From the NCBI RefSeq assembly GCF_016623495.1, contig NZ_JAEHHL010000002.1:433150-497149 (forward strand): 64,000 nucleotides of DNA. Reading direction: 5' to 3'. The stretch's first letter is position 1, and every line of letters starts with the position of its first letter. The notes beneath the pieces are model-generated. The model was given only the letters and a program-made list of their open reading frames with translations, ran no database searches and had not been told where the DNA came from. The position numbers were made by a program, and so were the translations under genes. This document shows positions 46,991-55,389 of this stretch, piece by piece. The stretch is from Thermohalobaculum xanthum. Lineage in GTDB: Bacteria; Pseudomonadota; Alphaproteobacteria; Rhodobacterales; Rhodobacteraceae.

Positions 46991-47806
46991 GTGCCCGCCC
47001 TCCCCGGCCGCATCGGGATCGTCGGCGGCGTCGGCTGGCTTGGCGGCGCGATCGCGCGCGCCGCGCTGCGCAGCGGCACGCTCGCCCCCGAACGGCTCTG
47101 GCTCTCGGGCCGCAGGCCGCGGCGCGACGGCGTAGCCGACTGGCCCGAGGTCACCGTGACCGACGACAATCAGGCCCTGGTGGACGCCGTCGACACCGTC
47201 GTGCTTTCGGTGCGGCCCGGCGACTTTGCGCAGATGGGGCTCGACCTTCGCGGCAAGCTTTCGGTTTCGGTCATGGCGGGCGTGACATCGGCTCAGATCA
47301 TGCGCGCGACCGGGGCCGAGCGCGTGGTGCGCACGCTGCCCAACGCAGCCGCCGAGTTCGGCCTGTCCTTTACACCGTGGCATGCCTCGGCTGCCGTCAC
47401 GGGTGCCGACCGAGCCTTGGTGCGCGCGCTTTTCGGCGCCTGCGGGCAGGAGGCCGAGATCGCCGAGGAAGCCCAGCTCGATCTCTTCACGGCGCTCACC
47501 GGATCGGGGCCCGCCTTCCCGGCGCTCTTGGCCGACGCGTTGGTCGAGGCGGCGCTCGCGCATGGGCTCGACCGCCCGCTGGCCGAGGCCGCAGTGCGCC
47601 AGGTGATGCTGGGCGCAGGCGAAGCCATCGCCCGCGAGCCCGCGAGCCCGGCCGAAACCGTCCGGAGCTTCATCGATTACGCCGGCACCACGGCGGCAGG
47701 TCTCGTCGCAATGCAGGATGCGGGCCTGCGCGAGGCCGTGGCGCGCGGCATCGCGGCTGCTACCCGCAAGGCCCGCGCGCTCGCGGACCCCGGCGGGGAG
47801 AGCTGA
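46991..47806 (+). CDS. Pyrroline-5-carboxylate reductase family protein
   Basis: A 271-residue oxidoreductase with an N-terminal Rossmann site (GIVGGVGWLGGAIARAAL), SVMAGVTSAQIMRATGAERV, and the C-terminal dimer helix TGSGPAFPALLADALVEAAL. ProC makes proline from P5C using NADPH. Divergent residues in the glycine loop leave open a different imine substrate. GTG start two bases after the preceding stop, so it is probably coupled to it. Confidence 0.85.
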   Translation: MPALPGRIGIVGGVGWLGGAIARAALRSGTLAPERLWLSGRRPRRDGVADWPEVTVTDDNQALVDAVDTVVLSVRPGDFAQMGLDLRGKLSVSVMAGVTSAQIMRATGAERVVRTLPNAAAEFGLSFTPWHASAAVTGADRALVRALFGACGQEAEIAEEAQLDLFTALTGSGPAFPALLADALVEAALAHGLDRPLAEAAVRQVMLGAGEAIAREPASPAETVRSFIDYAGTTAAGLVAMQDAGLREAVARGIAAATRKARALADPGGES

Positions 47807-47821
47807 CCGCTCAGTGCGGCT

Positions 47822-48952
47822 TCAGCGCGAGCGACCGCGCGCGATCCGCGTCTCGGACGGGTAGGCGAGTGCGAACTTCGTGCGCATCAGCAGGAAGACC
47901 ACCACCAGCGCACCCGCCTGATGGAAGATCGCGAGCGCGGCAGGCGAGCCGTGCATCACCGTGACGATGCCGATCACGACCTGCGCCAGCACACCACCAG
48001 CCAGCCAGAAACCGGCCGCGCGGATCCGCGGATGCCCGCGCCGCGCCAGCGCCACCGCCGTCGCCAGCGCCCAGATCAGGACCAGGTAGCCCAGCATGCG
48101 GTGACAGAACTGTACCAGCGCGGGGTTCTCGAAGAAATTGCGCCAGGGCGGCACAAGGTCGAAGCTCTCGGACGGAAGGAACTGGCCCTGCATCAGCGGC
48201 CAGTCAACATAGCCGCGCCCGGCGTCGATCCCTGCCACCAGCGCGCCGACGATGATCTGCAGGAAGATTAGCGCCCCAAGGCTGCCCGCCCAACCCATAC
48301 CGCCGAACCGCCGCCGCCGCGCCTTCAGCGCCTCGACCTCGTCGAGCCGGATGCGCATCGCCAGCCAGACCAGCAGCATGAAGATCACGAAGGCGAGGCC
48401 CAGATGCATCGCGAGCCGGTAGGAGGCGACGTCGAGCCGCCCGGTCAGCCCCGAGGCCACCATCCACCAGCCGACCGCGCCCTGCACGCCGCCCAAGAGC
48501 CCGGGCACGACGAGCCGCCCAAGCCAGCCGCGCGGCACGGCACGCGCCACCAGGAACCCCACCAGGCCCACCAGCCAGACAACGCCGATCACACGGCCCA
48601 GGAAGCGATGGCCCCATTCCCACCAGAAGATCGGCTTGAAGTCCTCGAGCGTCATCCAGTTGTTCTGGACCTGGTACTCGGTGGTGGTCTTGTAGGCCTC
48701 GAAGGCCGCTTCCCAGTCGCTCGCGCTCAGCGGCGGCACGGCGCCCATCACGGGATCCCAAACGGTGATCGAGAGCCCGGAATCCGTCAGCCGCGTGAGC
48801 CCGCCCACCAGCACCATCGCCGCCACCAGCGCCGCAAGCAGCCACAGCCAGAGCGCGATCGCCCCCCGCGCCTCGCGGCCACGCACCGGCGCGGGCGCCG
48901 CGGCCTCGGCCTTCGGGCTGGAAACTTCCTCGAAAATCGCGCGCTTCGACAT
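47822..48952 (-). CDS. ctaA: Heme A synthase, CtaA/COX15 family
   Basis: A 376-residue eight-helix membrane enzyme that oxidises heme O to heme A for aa3-type cytochrome oxidase. Characteristic are MVLVGGLTRLTDSGLSITVW, WWEWGHRFLGRVIGVVW (heme His), LQIIVGALVAGIDAGRGYVDWP and QFCHRMLGYLVL. It has the longer alphaproteobacterial, COX15-like form with N-terminal extension. It is followed upstream by trmJ in the same direction. Confidence 0.95.
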   Translation of the reverse strand: MSKRAIFEEVSSPKAEAAAPAPVRGREARGAIALWLWLLAALVAAMVLVGGLTRLTDSGLSITVWDPVMGAVPPLSASDWEAAFEAYKTTTEYQVQNNWMTLEDFKPIFWWEWGHRFLGRVIGVVWLVGLVGFLVARAVPRGWLGRLVVPGLLGGVQGAVGWWMVASGLTGRLDVASYRLAMHLGLAFVIFMLLVWLAMRIRLDEVEALKARRRRFGGMGWAGSLGALIFLQIIVGALVAGIDAGRGYVDWPLMQGQFLPSESFDLVPPWRNFFENPALVQFCHRMLGYLVLIWALATAVALARRGHPRIRAAGFWLAGGVLAQVVIGIVTVMHGSPAALAIFHQAGALVVVFLLMRTKFALAYPSETRIARGRSR

Positions 48953-48990
48953 CTTCGCCCCTGCTGCGGCCGACCTCTCGCCGGGGAGAC

Positions 48991-49845
48991 TTATTCCGCG
49001 CCGTCGTCCCCGGCAAGCGGCACGGGGCCGCGCCCGGATCCGGTGGCTCCGCCCTCGCCGGACGCGCCCTTGCCGGGCGCGCTCCTGCGCTGGCGCTGGC
49101 GCTTGGGCCCCTCGGCCAGGGCGCGCACCACTCCCCACAGCGTGCGGACGTCCTGCCCGGTAAGCCCCGCCCGATTGAACATGTTGCGCAGGTTCGCCTC
49201 CATGTTCGGACGCTTGTGCTCGGGGAAGAAGAAATGCGCGGCTTCGAGTTCGTCGATCATGTGATCCACGAGCCGCGCGACCTCCCCGGCCTCCGCAAGC
49301 TCGGGGCGCTCGCCGACGAACTGCTCGGGCGGCGTCGCATCCGCCAGTCGCCGCAGTTCGTAGGACAGCAGCAGCACGCACTGGCCAAGGTTGAGCGACG
49401 GGAACTCGGGGTTCACCGGCACCGAGATGATGGCCGACGCGCGCGCGATGTCCTCGTTCAGCAGGCCCGAGCGCTCGGGGCCGTACATGACGCCCACCCG
49501 GTGGCCGGCATCCATCAGCCCCATCATCTCGCGCGCCGCCGCTTCGGGCGTCAGCACCCGCTTGGTCAGCTCGCGTGGACGCGCGGTGGTCGCGTAGACG
49601 GTGTGCAGATCGGCCAGCGCGGCGTCGGTGTCGGCATAGACCTGCGCCTCGTCCAGCAGGCTTCCTGCCCCCGAGGCCAGCGCCGCAGCCCGCGGGTTGG
49701 GCCAGCCGTCGCGCGGCGCGACCAGCCGCATCCGGCGCCAGCCGAAATTCCACAGCGCCCGAGCGGCGGCGCCGATGTTCTCGCCCATCTGCGGCTCGAC
49801 CAGGATGGTAAATGGCCCCAGCCGGGTCTGGCTCCGATCGCTCAT
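48991..49845 (-). CDS. trmJ: tRNA/rRNA methyltransferase of the SPOUT family, TrmJ-like
   Basis: A 284-residue enzyme with a SPOUT knot: ILVEPQMGENIGAAARALWN at the start, VGVMYGPERSGLLNEDIA and NPEFPSLNLGQCVLLLSYEL forming the SAM-binding knot. TrmJ 2'-O-methylates position 32 of tRNAs. The C-terminal extension is Arg- and Gly-rich, possibly RNA-binding. The start is typical (SDRSQTRLGPFTI). Confidence 0.9.
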   Translation of the reverse strand: MSDRSQTRLGPFTILVEPQMGENIGAAARALWNFGWRRMRLVAPRDGWPNPRAAALASGAGSLLDEAQVYADTDAALADLHTVYATTARPRELTKRVLTPEAAAREMMGLMDAGHRVGVMYGPERSGLLNEDIARASAIISVPVNPEFPSLNLGQCVLLLSYELRRLADATPPEQFVGERPELAEAGEVARLVDHMIDELEAAHFFFPEHKRPNMEANLRNMFNRAGLTGQDVRTLWGVVRALAEGPKRQRQRRSAPGKGASGEGGATGSGRGPVPLAGDDGAE

Positions 49846-49863
49846 CTCAAACGCCTCACTCCC

Positions 49864-50757
49864 TCACTGTGCCGCACGCACGAGCCACAGGGACGACTCG
49901 AATGCACCCTCGGGCATCGGCAGGTCGGCGACGCCCGGCGCTTCGGCCGCCCCCATCCGGGTGCGCGCGAAATGCGACGCCCAGATCGGCTTGTAGGCAC
50001 CACTGGCAAGCCATCCCGCCAGGCCGGTCTGCTCGGTGTAGCCACGCCATTCCCACGCCACCGGGTAGGGGTCGGGCAGGAAGATGTCGTGCAGATGCAC
50101 CAGCACACCGGGCGCGAGGCGCGGCAGGATGCGGCTGAAGATCATGTCGACATCGGTCCCCGGCCAAAGCAGGTGTGAGCTGTCGAAGAAGGCGATGTCG
50201 CCGGGCTCGAGCGCATCGAACAGCGGCAGGTGCTGAGGACCCAGCACCTCGCGGCGCCACTCGACATCGAGGCCGTCGAGCACCGCCCGGGGCTCGGGGT
50301 CGATGCAGGTGATCCGCCCCCCCTGCCCCGCGTCGTCGAGGGCCTGCGCAAGGAACCGCGTCGAGTGGCCCGAGCCGACCTCGACCACACGCCCCGCGCC
50401 GGATCCCGCCGCGATGACATAGGCAGCGGCGCCATCAAGCCGGGGAAACCAGAGCTGGTCCCAACGCGGCCGCGGCGCCGGGCCGCGGAACGCAGCGAGC
50501 GCATCCGCCTCCTCGGCGATGACGCCAAGCACGCTCTCCATCTCGTCCCAGGCAGTGCCGAGAATCGCCTCGATCTCGGGGTAACCATCGCCGCCCGAGA
50601 CCGATCCGGCGTAGCGATACGGGCTGAAGAACCCCCGCGGCCGTCCCAGAAGCGTGCTCAGCCCCATGACGAAGCGACGCCAGCGCAGGCGGAGCGGCAG
50701 CGCGCCCGCGCGAATCCCGGCCCGCGGGCCGGCGTCGTTGTCATCGAGTCTTGCCAT
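49864..50757 (-). CDS. Class I SAM-dependent methyltransferase-like protein
   Basis: A 297-residue protein with a Rossmann methyltransferase core: GRVVEVGSGHSTRFLAQAL as the SAM glycine loop, ITCIDPEPRAV as the acidic strand-2 end, and DIAFFDSSHLLWPGTDVDM as a DxxH motif like that of Methyltransf_24 or sugar-modifying enzymes. The substrate is unknown. The start is uncertain: an ATG 30 codons downstream (MGLSTLLGRP) is also possible. Divergent from icd. Confidence 0.75.
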   Translation of the reverse strand: MARLDDNDAGPRAGIRAGALPLRLRWRRFVMGLSTLLGRPRGFFSPYRYAGSVSGGDGYPEIEAILGTAWDEMESVLGVIAEEADALAAFRGPAPRPRWDQLWFPRLDGAAAYVIAAGSGAGRVVEVGSGHSTRFLAQALDDAGQGGRITCIDPEPRAVLDGLDVEWRREVLGPQHLPLFDALEPGDIAFFDSSHLLWPGTDVDMIFSRILPRLAPGVLVHLHDIFLPDPYPVAWEWRGYTEQTGLAGWLASGAYKPIWASHFARTRMGAAEAPGVADLPMPEGAFESSLWLVRAAQ

Positions 50758-50771
50758 GACGAAAGTTTTCT

Positions 50772-50785
50772 TTAATGGCCATTAA
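50772..50785. promoter_or_regulatory. 14-bp perfect palindrome in the icd upstream region
   Basis: TTAATGGCCATTAA, a perfect palindrome in an AT-rich patch between the divergent methyltransferase and icd genes, 7 bases upstream of the icd -35. A likely regulator site; the regulator is unknown. Confidence 0.4.
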
Positions 50786-50791
50786 GTCGCG

Positions 50792-50820
50792 TTGCCTGTC
50801 CTCGCCCCTCTCGCTACTGT
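50792..50820 (+). promoter_or_regulatory. Candidate promoter of icd
   Basis: TTGCCT and TACTGT separated by 17 bases, about 50 bases before the icd start. GGGAGGA precedes the ATG at a normal distance. Confidence 0.5.
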
Positions 50821-50872
50821 CCGCCGCGATTCCGCGCAAGCGGACCGATCGCTGAGCCCTGGGAGGACAAGC

Positions 50873-52087
50873 ATGTCGAAGATTAAGGTCGCAAACCCGG
50901 TCGTCGAGCTCGACGGCGACGAAATGACCCGGATCATCTGGGACTTCATCAAGCAGAAACTGATCCTCCCGTATCTGGACATCGACCTCGAGTACTACGA
51001 CCTCGGCATCGAGTATCGCGACAAGACCGACGATCAGGTCACCGTGGACGCGGCGAACGCGATCAAGAAGCATGGCGTCGGCGTCAAGTGCGCCACCATC
51101 ACGCCCGACGAGGCCCGCGTCGAGGAGTTCGGGCTCAAGAAGATGTGGCGCTCGCCCAACGGGACGATCCGCAACATCCTGGGCGGCGTGATCTTCCGCG
51201 AGCCGATCATCTGCAAGAACGTGCCGCGCCTCGTGCCGGGCTGGACCCAGCCGATCGTCGTCGGCCGTCACGCCTTCGGCGACCAGTACCGTGCGACCGA
51301 CTTCGTCTTCCCCGGCAAGGGCAAGCTGACGATCAAGTTCGTGGGCGAGGACGGCGAGGTGATCGAGCGCGAGGTGTTCGACGCGCCCGGCGGCGGCGTC
51401 GCGATGGCGATGTACAACCTCGACCAGTCGATCATCGACTTCGCCCGCGCCTCGATGAACTACGGTCTGATGCGCGGCTACCCGGTCTACCTGTCGACCA
51501 AGAACACCATCCTCAAGGCCTATGACGGCCGCTTCAAGGACCTCTTCCAGAAGGTCTACGAGGAGGAGTTCGAGGCCGAGTTCAAGAAGAAGGGCATCAT
51601 CTACGAGCACCGCCTGATCGACGACATGGTGGCCTCGGCGCTCAAGTGGTCGGGCGGCTACGTCTGGGCCTGCAAGAACTACGACGGCGACGTCCAGTCG
51701 GACACCGTGGCGCAGGGCTTCGGCTCGCTCGGCCTGATGACGAGCGTGCTGATGACCCCTGATGGCAAGACGGTCGAGGCCGAGGCCGCGCACGGCACGG
51801 TCACCCGCCACTACCGCCAGCACCAGAAGGGCGAGCAGACCTCGACCAACTCGATCGCCTCGATCTTCGCCTGGACGCGCGGCCTCAAGCATCGCGCCAA
51901 GCTCGACGACAATGCGGCGCTGGCCAACTTCGCCGAGACGCTCGAACGCGTCTGCGTCGACACGGTCGAGAGCGGCGACATGACCAAGGATCTCGCGCTG
52001 CTGGTCGGGCCCGACCAGAAGTGGCTGACCACGACCGGCTTCCTCGACAAGATTGACGAGAACCTGAACAAGGCGCTCAAGGGCTGA
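50873..52087 (+). CDS. icd: NADP-dependent isocitrate dehydrogenase, dimeric eukaryote-like type
   Basis: A 404-residue TCA-cycle enzyme turning isocitrate into 2-oxoglutarate with NADPH. The type II (eukaryote-like) form is shown by [27 protein letters not shown] [35 protein letters not shown] and [20 protein letters not shown]. The ATG at 50873 follows a strong ribosome site. A good terminator follows. Confidence 0.98.
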   Translation: MSKIKVANPVVELDGDEMTRIIWDFIKQKLILPYLDIDLEYYDLGIEYRDKTDDQVTVDAANAIKKHGVGVKCATITPDEARVEEFGLKKMWRSPNGTIRNILGGVIFREPIICKNVPRLVPGWTQPIVVGRHAFGDQYRATDFVFPGKGKLTIKFVGEDGEVIEREVFDAPGGGVAMAMYNLDQSIIDFARASMNYGLMRGYPVYLSTKNTILKAYDGRFKDLFQKVYEEEFEAEFKKKGIIYEHRLIDDMVASALKWSGGYVWACKNYDGDVQSDTVAQGFGSLGLMTSVLMTPDGKTVEAEAAHGTVTRHYRQHQKGEQTSTNSIASIFAWTRGLKHRAKLDDNAALANFAETLERVCVDTVESGDMTKDLALLVGPDQKWLTTTGFLDKIDENLNKALKG

Positions 52088-52117
52088 GGCCCGGCGCGAC
52101 AGGACTAGCGACCTGAT

Positions 52118-52147
52118 GGGCCCCGCGCAGCCGCACGGGGCCCTTTT
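52118..52147 (+). terminator. Rho-independent terminator of icd
   Basis: GGGCCCCG/CGGGGCCC, an 8-bp perfect stem with a 10-base loop followed by TTTT, 30 bases after the icd stop. Confidence 0.85.
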
Positions 52148-52250
52148 CACGCGTGAAACCATGATCAAGTTTTTGATTAAAATGGTATTTTAGAATCATC
52201 GCGCGGGTCGCCCGACGGCAATTCGCACGCCGCGGGCCTTCGCGGTTGTT

Positions 52251-52264
52251 CGCGAGCGCTCGCG
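52251..52264. repeat. 14-bp perfect palindrome upstream of the exported hydratase gene
   Basis: CGCGAGCGCTCGCG, perfect, about 55 bases before the start codon. A strongly AT-rich patch with the arms ATCAA/TTGAT lies further upstream at about 52163-52200, which may hold the promoter. Both are unassigned. Confidence 0.3.
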
Positions 52265-52317
52265 CGCCTATCGTTCGCGTGGGAGCCGATTTCCGAGACC
52301 ATCGTGGGAGATCTTCC

Positions 52318-53166
52318 ATGAAGCCGTTTCCGACCGCTCTTGCGCTCGCGCTTGCCGCTACCGCGGGCCTCGCCGCTCCGGCATGGGCCGCATGCCCAGA
52401 CGACGCGACGATCGATGCCTTTGTCGCCGACTGGCAGGCCAAGACACCGAGTACCGCGCTTGGCGCCGTCGACTCGATGGAGGACGCGCTCTGCGCGCAG
52501 GGCAAGATCGTCGAGCGCCTCGCTGCGAGCCTCGGCCCGGTCGTCGGCCACAAGGCGGGCCTGACCAGCAAGGCGACGCAGGAACGCTTCGGCGTCGGCG
52601 AGCCGGTGCGCGGCGTCCTGCTGCGCGACACGCTCCTGGACGATGGCGCCACCGTGCCCGCGGGCTTCGGCGCGCGCCCGCTGTTCGAGGCGGACCTGAT
52701 CCTTGTTGTCGCCAGCGACGCGGTGAACGACGCGACCACGCCGGCCGAGGCGCTTTCTCATATCTCGGAGATCCGCCCCTTCATCGAACTGCCGGACCTG
52801 GCGGTCGCCAAGGAGGTGGCGCTCGACGGCAAACTGATCACCGCGATCAACGTGGCCGCGCGGCTCGGCATCGTCGGCGAGCCGGTGGACGTCTATCCGG
52901 GCGTGCTGGAGATGCTGGCGGGGATGACCGTCAAGGTGGTCGACGGCGAGGGCACCGAGCTTGCCTCGACGCCCGGCTCGGCGGTCCTGGGCAACCCGGT
53001 CGAGAGCGTGCTGTGGCTGGTCAGGAACGGCGTGAAGCTCAAGGCGGGCGACATGGTCAGCGTGGGCTCGATCGGCCCGCTGCTGCCGCCCAAGCCCGGC
53101 ATGGAGGTCACGGTGCGCTACCTGGGCCTGCCCGGCGACCCCGAGGTCTCGGTCGCCTTCGAGTGA
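52318..53166 (+). CDS. Exported 2-keto-4-pentenoate hydratase / FAH-fold homologue
   Basis: A 282-residue protein with the fumarylacetoacetate hydrolase/hydratase fold. VGHKAGLTSKATQERFGV, GARPLFEADLILVVASDA and the late GSIGPLLPPKPGMEVTVRYL (like the GS-G hydratase core) match MhpD-type hydratases. Its N-terminus is a clear signal peptide (TALALALAATAGLAAPAWA, then ACPDDATID), whereas family members are cytoplasmic. Two Cys sit in the mature N-terminal region, so a disulfide is possible. The exported location is predicted from sequence; the substrate is unknown. Confidence 0.8.
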   Translation: MKPFPTALALALAATAGLAAPAWAACPDDATIDAFVADWQAKTPSTALGAVDSMEDALCAQGKIVERLAASLGPVVGHKAGLTSKATQERFGVGEPVRGVLLRDTLLDDGATVPAGFGARPLFEADLILVVASDAVNDATTPAEALSHISEIRPFIELPDLAVAKEVALDGKLITAINVAARLGIVGEPVDVYPGVLEMLAGMTVKVVDGEGTELASTPGSAVLGNPVESVLWLVRNGVKLKAGDMVSVGSIGPLLPPKPGMEVTVRYLGLPGDPEVSVAFE

Positions 53167-53189
53167 CGCCGGCGGCGGCGTGGCGACCG

Positions 53190-53663
53190 CTAGGTTGTGA
53201 CGAGGCCCATCGCGTAGGCGTCGAGCTGGTCGGCGACCGTTCCCCAGCCGCCGTAGAACCCCATGTCCTCGTGTGACTTGCGGGCCTCGCTGGTGCGGTG
53301 ACGGGCGATTGCCGTGTAGCGCGTCCCGCCGCCGGCGGCGTCCTCGAGCAGGATGATCGCGGTCATGAAGGGCTCGGGCGCCGGCTTCCAGCCCTCGCTG
53401 TAGGCATCGGTGAAGACGAGTTTCTGGTGCTCGACGATCTCGAGAAAGACGCCCTTGTTGCCGATCTCGTGGCCATCGACCTCGAAGGTCGTGTCGAAGC
53501 GACCGCCGACGCGCAGGTCGATGTCGCAGGACGTAACCTTGTGCGGCCTGGGAACGAAGAACTCGACGACGTGCCGCGGCGTGGTCCAGCATTCCCAGAT
53601 CAGCGGCCGCGGCGCCCTGAGGGTTCGCGTGAAGCTGAGGTCAGTCGTCGGATCGAGATCCAT
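53190..53663 (-). CDS. SRPBCC (AHSA1-like) family protein
   Basis: A 157-residue START/AHSA1-fold protein: FTRTLRAPRPLIWECWTTP, then GGRFDTTFEVDGHEIGNKGVFLEI and FYGGWGTVADQLDAYA. The fold binds hydrophobic ligands in a deep pocket. It overlaps the preceding ArsR gene by 23 bases. ArsR-SRPBCC pairs are common in Proteobacteria and probably act together, but the ligand is unknown. Confidence 0.88.
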   Translation of the reverse strand: MDLDPTTDLSFTRTLRAPRPLIWECWTTPRHVVEFFVPRPHKVTSCDIDLRVGGRFDTTFEVDGHEIGNKGVFLEIVEHQKLVFTDAYSEGWKPAPEPFMTAIILLEDAAGGGTRYTAIARHRTSEARKSHEDMGFYGGWGTVADQLDAYAMGLVTT

Positions 53664-54000
53664 CGTCGCGCTCCTTCATGAGGCCGGTGACATAGTCGTC
53701 GAACTGGTCGAGCCGCGTCTCCCAGAGCGCGCGTTGCCGGGACAGCCAATCCTGCGCCGGCGCGAGCCCCGCACCCGTCAACGCGCAAGACCGCACGCGG
53801 CCGCTCTTCGTCGAGCGGATCAGTCCCGCCCGTTCGAGCTTGCCCAGATGTCCGAGGAAGGATGGAAGCGCCATGGCGTGCGATGCGGCCAGTTCGCTGA
53901 CCGTCGCCGGCCCGCGCGCCAGCCTTGCGATGACTGCCCGGCGCGTCGGATCGCTCAGCGCGGAGAACACGAGATTGAGATTCGGCTCATACTTAGTCAT
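53641..54000 (-). CDS. ArsR-family transcriptional repressor
   Basis: A 119-residue winged-helix protein: VFSALSDPTRRAVIARLARG, VSELAASHAMALPSFLGHLG as recognition helix, and LERAGLIRSTKSGRVRSCAL as wing. It lacks the ELCVCDL metal motif of metal-sensing ArsR proteins, so it probably senses something else, perhaps through the partner SRPBCC protein. The ATG at 54000 lies inside a 24-bp palindrome, giving direct autoregulation. No Shine-Dalgarno precedes it. Confidence 0.9.
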   Translation of the reverse strand: MTKYEPNLNLVFSALSDPTRRAVIARLARGPATVSELAASHAMALPSFLGHLGKLERAGLIRSTKSGRVRSCALTGAGLAPAQDWLSRQRALWETRLDQFDDYVTGLMKERDDGSRSDD

Positions 54001-54012
54001 ATGACTAAGTAT
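53989..54012. promoter_or_regulatory. 24-bp perfect palindrome over the ArsR start codon and -10 box
   Basis: The left arm is ATACTTAGTCAT and the right arm its exact complement, with no spacer. The ArsR ATG (minus strand) spans 53998-54000, in the left arm. The right arm includes the -10 hexamer of the leftward promoter. An autorepressor bound here would cover both. Confidence 0.75.
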
Positions 54013-54035
54013 TGCCCGGTGGCGCGTCCCGTCAA
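54007..54035 (-). promoter_or_regulatory. Promoter of the ArsR-SRPBCC genes, probably leaderless
   Basis: Read leftward, TTGACG (-35) and ATACTT (-10) are 17 bases apart. The -10 ends six bases before the ATG, so transcription would begin at or next to the start codon. Confidence 0.55.
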
Positions 54036-54183
54036 CGGAAATGCGGACAAATGCGGGGACTGCGCCGAGTGACTTTTGCCACGGGTGAAGGCGCACCATC
54101 GCGGCCGCATCCGCGCGGCAAAGCCGAAGGAAATTGGATGCGGGCCGTCATCCTCGGCCCGGAGACCGGTGCATCGACCGCGC

Positions 54184-54981
54184 TCAGGCGGCCGAGGCCG
54201 CCTTCCCCATCGGCTCGAAGGGGCGCAGCCGCGCGCCGTCGGCCGTGATCTCGGCGAAATGGCCCGGCGGGATCGCCTCCCAGTCGCCTTCATCTGCCTC
54301 GAGCGGCTCGGACACCACCGCCCGGCCCTGGCGCGAGCGCGAGTAGCGGTGGTAGAGCGTGGGCGCCTCGTCATCCGAGGCGTAGCGCACGGCAAAGAGC
54401 CGCTGGCCGTCCGAGAAGGCGGCCGTCAGCCGCATGTAGGGCGCCGTGCCCGCCTCGCGCGCGAGCGCCTCGAGCCGCGCGGTGGCGCGCAGCATGGCGC
54501 CGTAGGGATCGGCGTCGAGCCCCTCGGCCAGGGCCAGCAGGAACAGCGCCTCGGAATCCGTCGCGCCCTTGCGGCACTCGTAGAGCTCGTCGGGGATCAG
54601 CATGTCGATCCGGCGCCGCAGCCGCTCGTAGCCGCCCAACTGGCCGTTATGCATGAAGCTCCAGCGCCCGCAGGCGAAGGGGTGGCAGTTGTTGCGGCTG
54701 GTGGCGCTGCCGGTCGAGGCGCGGACATGCGCCAGGAACAGCCCGGACTTCACCTGCTGCGCGAGACTGCGCAGGTTCGGGTCGGACCAGGCGGGCAGGA
54801 CGTCGCGGAAGAGGCCCGGCTCGGGCCGCTCGCCATACCAGGCGACGCCAAAGCCGTCGCCATTGGTGCCCGACTTGCACTCGCGCGCGGCGAGCGACTG
54901 GACCGTGAGCGAGCGCCCCGGCGCGCTCACGATTTCCTCGAGAAAGATCGGCTCGCCGATATAGGCGGCCCAGCGGCACAT
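54184..54981 (-). CDS. Class II glutamine amidotransferase-like protein
   Basis: A 265-residue Ntn-type protein of the YafJ/EgtC group. The N-terminal nucleophile is Cys2 (MCRWAAYIGEPIFLEE), and FLAHVRASTGSATSRNNCHPF and FMHNGQLGGYE are glutamine-site motifs. There is no synthase domain, so it acts alone or with an unknown partner; EgtC-type hydrolase of ergothioneine synthesis is one option, but no other egt genes are near. Confidence 0.85.
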   Translation of the reverse strand: MCRWAAYIGEPIFLEEIVSAPGRSLTVQSLAARECKSGTNGDGFGVAWYGERPEPGLFRDVLPAWSDPNLRSLAQQVKSGLFLAHVRASTGSATSRNNCHPFACGRWSFMHNGQLGGYERLRRRIDMLIPDELYECRKGATDSEALFLLALAEGLDADPYGAMLRATARLEALAREAGTAPYMRLTAAFSDGQRLFAVRYASDDEAPTLYHRYSRSRQGRAVVSEPLEADEGDWEAIPPGHFAEITADGARLRPFEPMGKAASAA

Positions 54982-55041
54982 GATCGCCTGCTCCCTTCGC
55001 CCCGTGCGGCGCGCCGTCTGGCGGGCGCGTCCGCTGCGCCG

Positions 55042-55266
55042 TCAATCGGCGCTTACAACACGATTATGCGTCCGCGCGTAAAGCTTGGCAACGATCCGGC
55101 TGGCGGTGCGCTCGAACATGAAGGGCAGGATCGCATGCACCAGCGCCGCGCCCGCCGCGGCGACCAGAAGCCCCGCGAAGCGCGCAGCGAAGGCCAGATG
55201 CTCGAAATAGCTCTCGTCGACCGAGCGGGGGTGGCTGAGGAACAGGTCGCGTGCGTTTGCGAGCAT
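55042..55266 (-). CDS. DUF6356 small membrane protein
   Basis: A 74-residue protein with the DUF6356 pattern: FLSHPRSVDESYFEHLAFAA at the N-terminus, one membrane helix (FAGLLVAAAGAALVHAILPF) and the closing FERTASRIVAKLYAR. Function unknown. The ATG at 55266 was chosen by match to that pattern. Divergent from the Lrp-type regulator. Confidence 0.85.
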   Translation of the reverse strand: MLANARDLFLSHPRSVDESYFEHLAFAARFAGLLVAAAGAALVHAILPFMFERTASRIVAKLYARTHNRVVSAD

Positions 55267-55360
55267 GGCTTGGATCTCCCTGACTGCGGATATGCAGGGC
55301 ATATTGCCGCAACCGGGGCGGAAATTGTTCCCAATTTTTGCGACGCTGCCGTAGACTTTC

Positions 55361-55373
55361 GGGATATTTTCCC
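55361..55373. promoter_or_regulatory. Imperfect palindrome just before the Lrp-family gene
   Basis: GGGA-TATTT-TCCC, 17 bases before the ATG. A similar TTCCCAA lies about 40 bases upstream, near 55328. Possible autoregulatory site in the divergent spacer with the DUF6356 gene. Confidence 0.3.
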
Positions 55374-55389
55374 AACATGAGGCCGCTTG

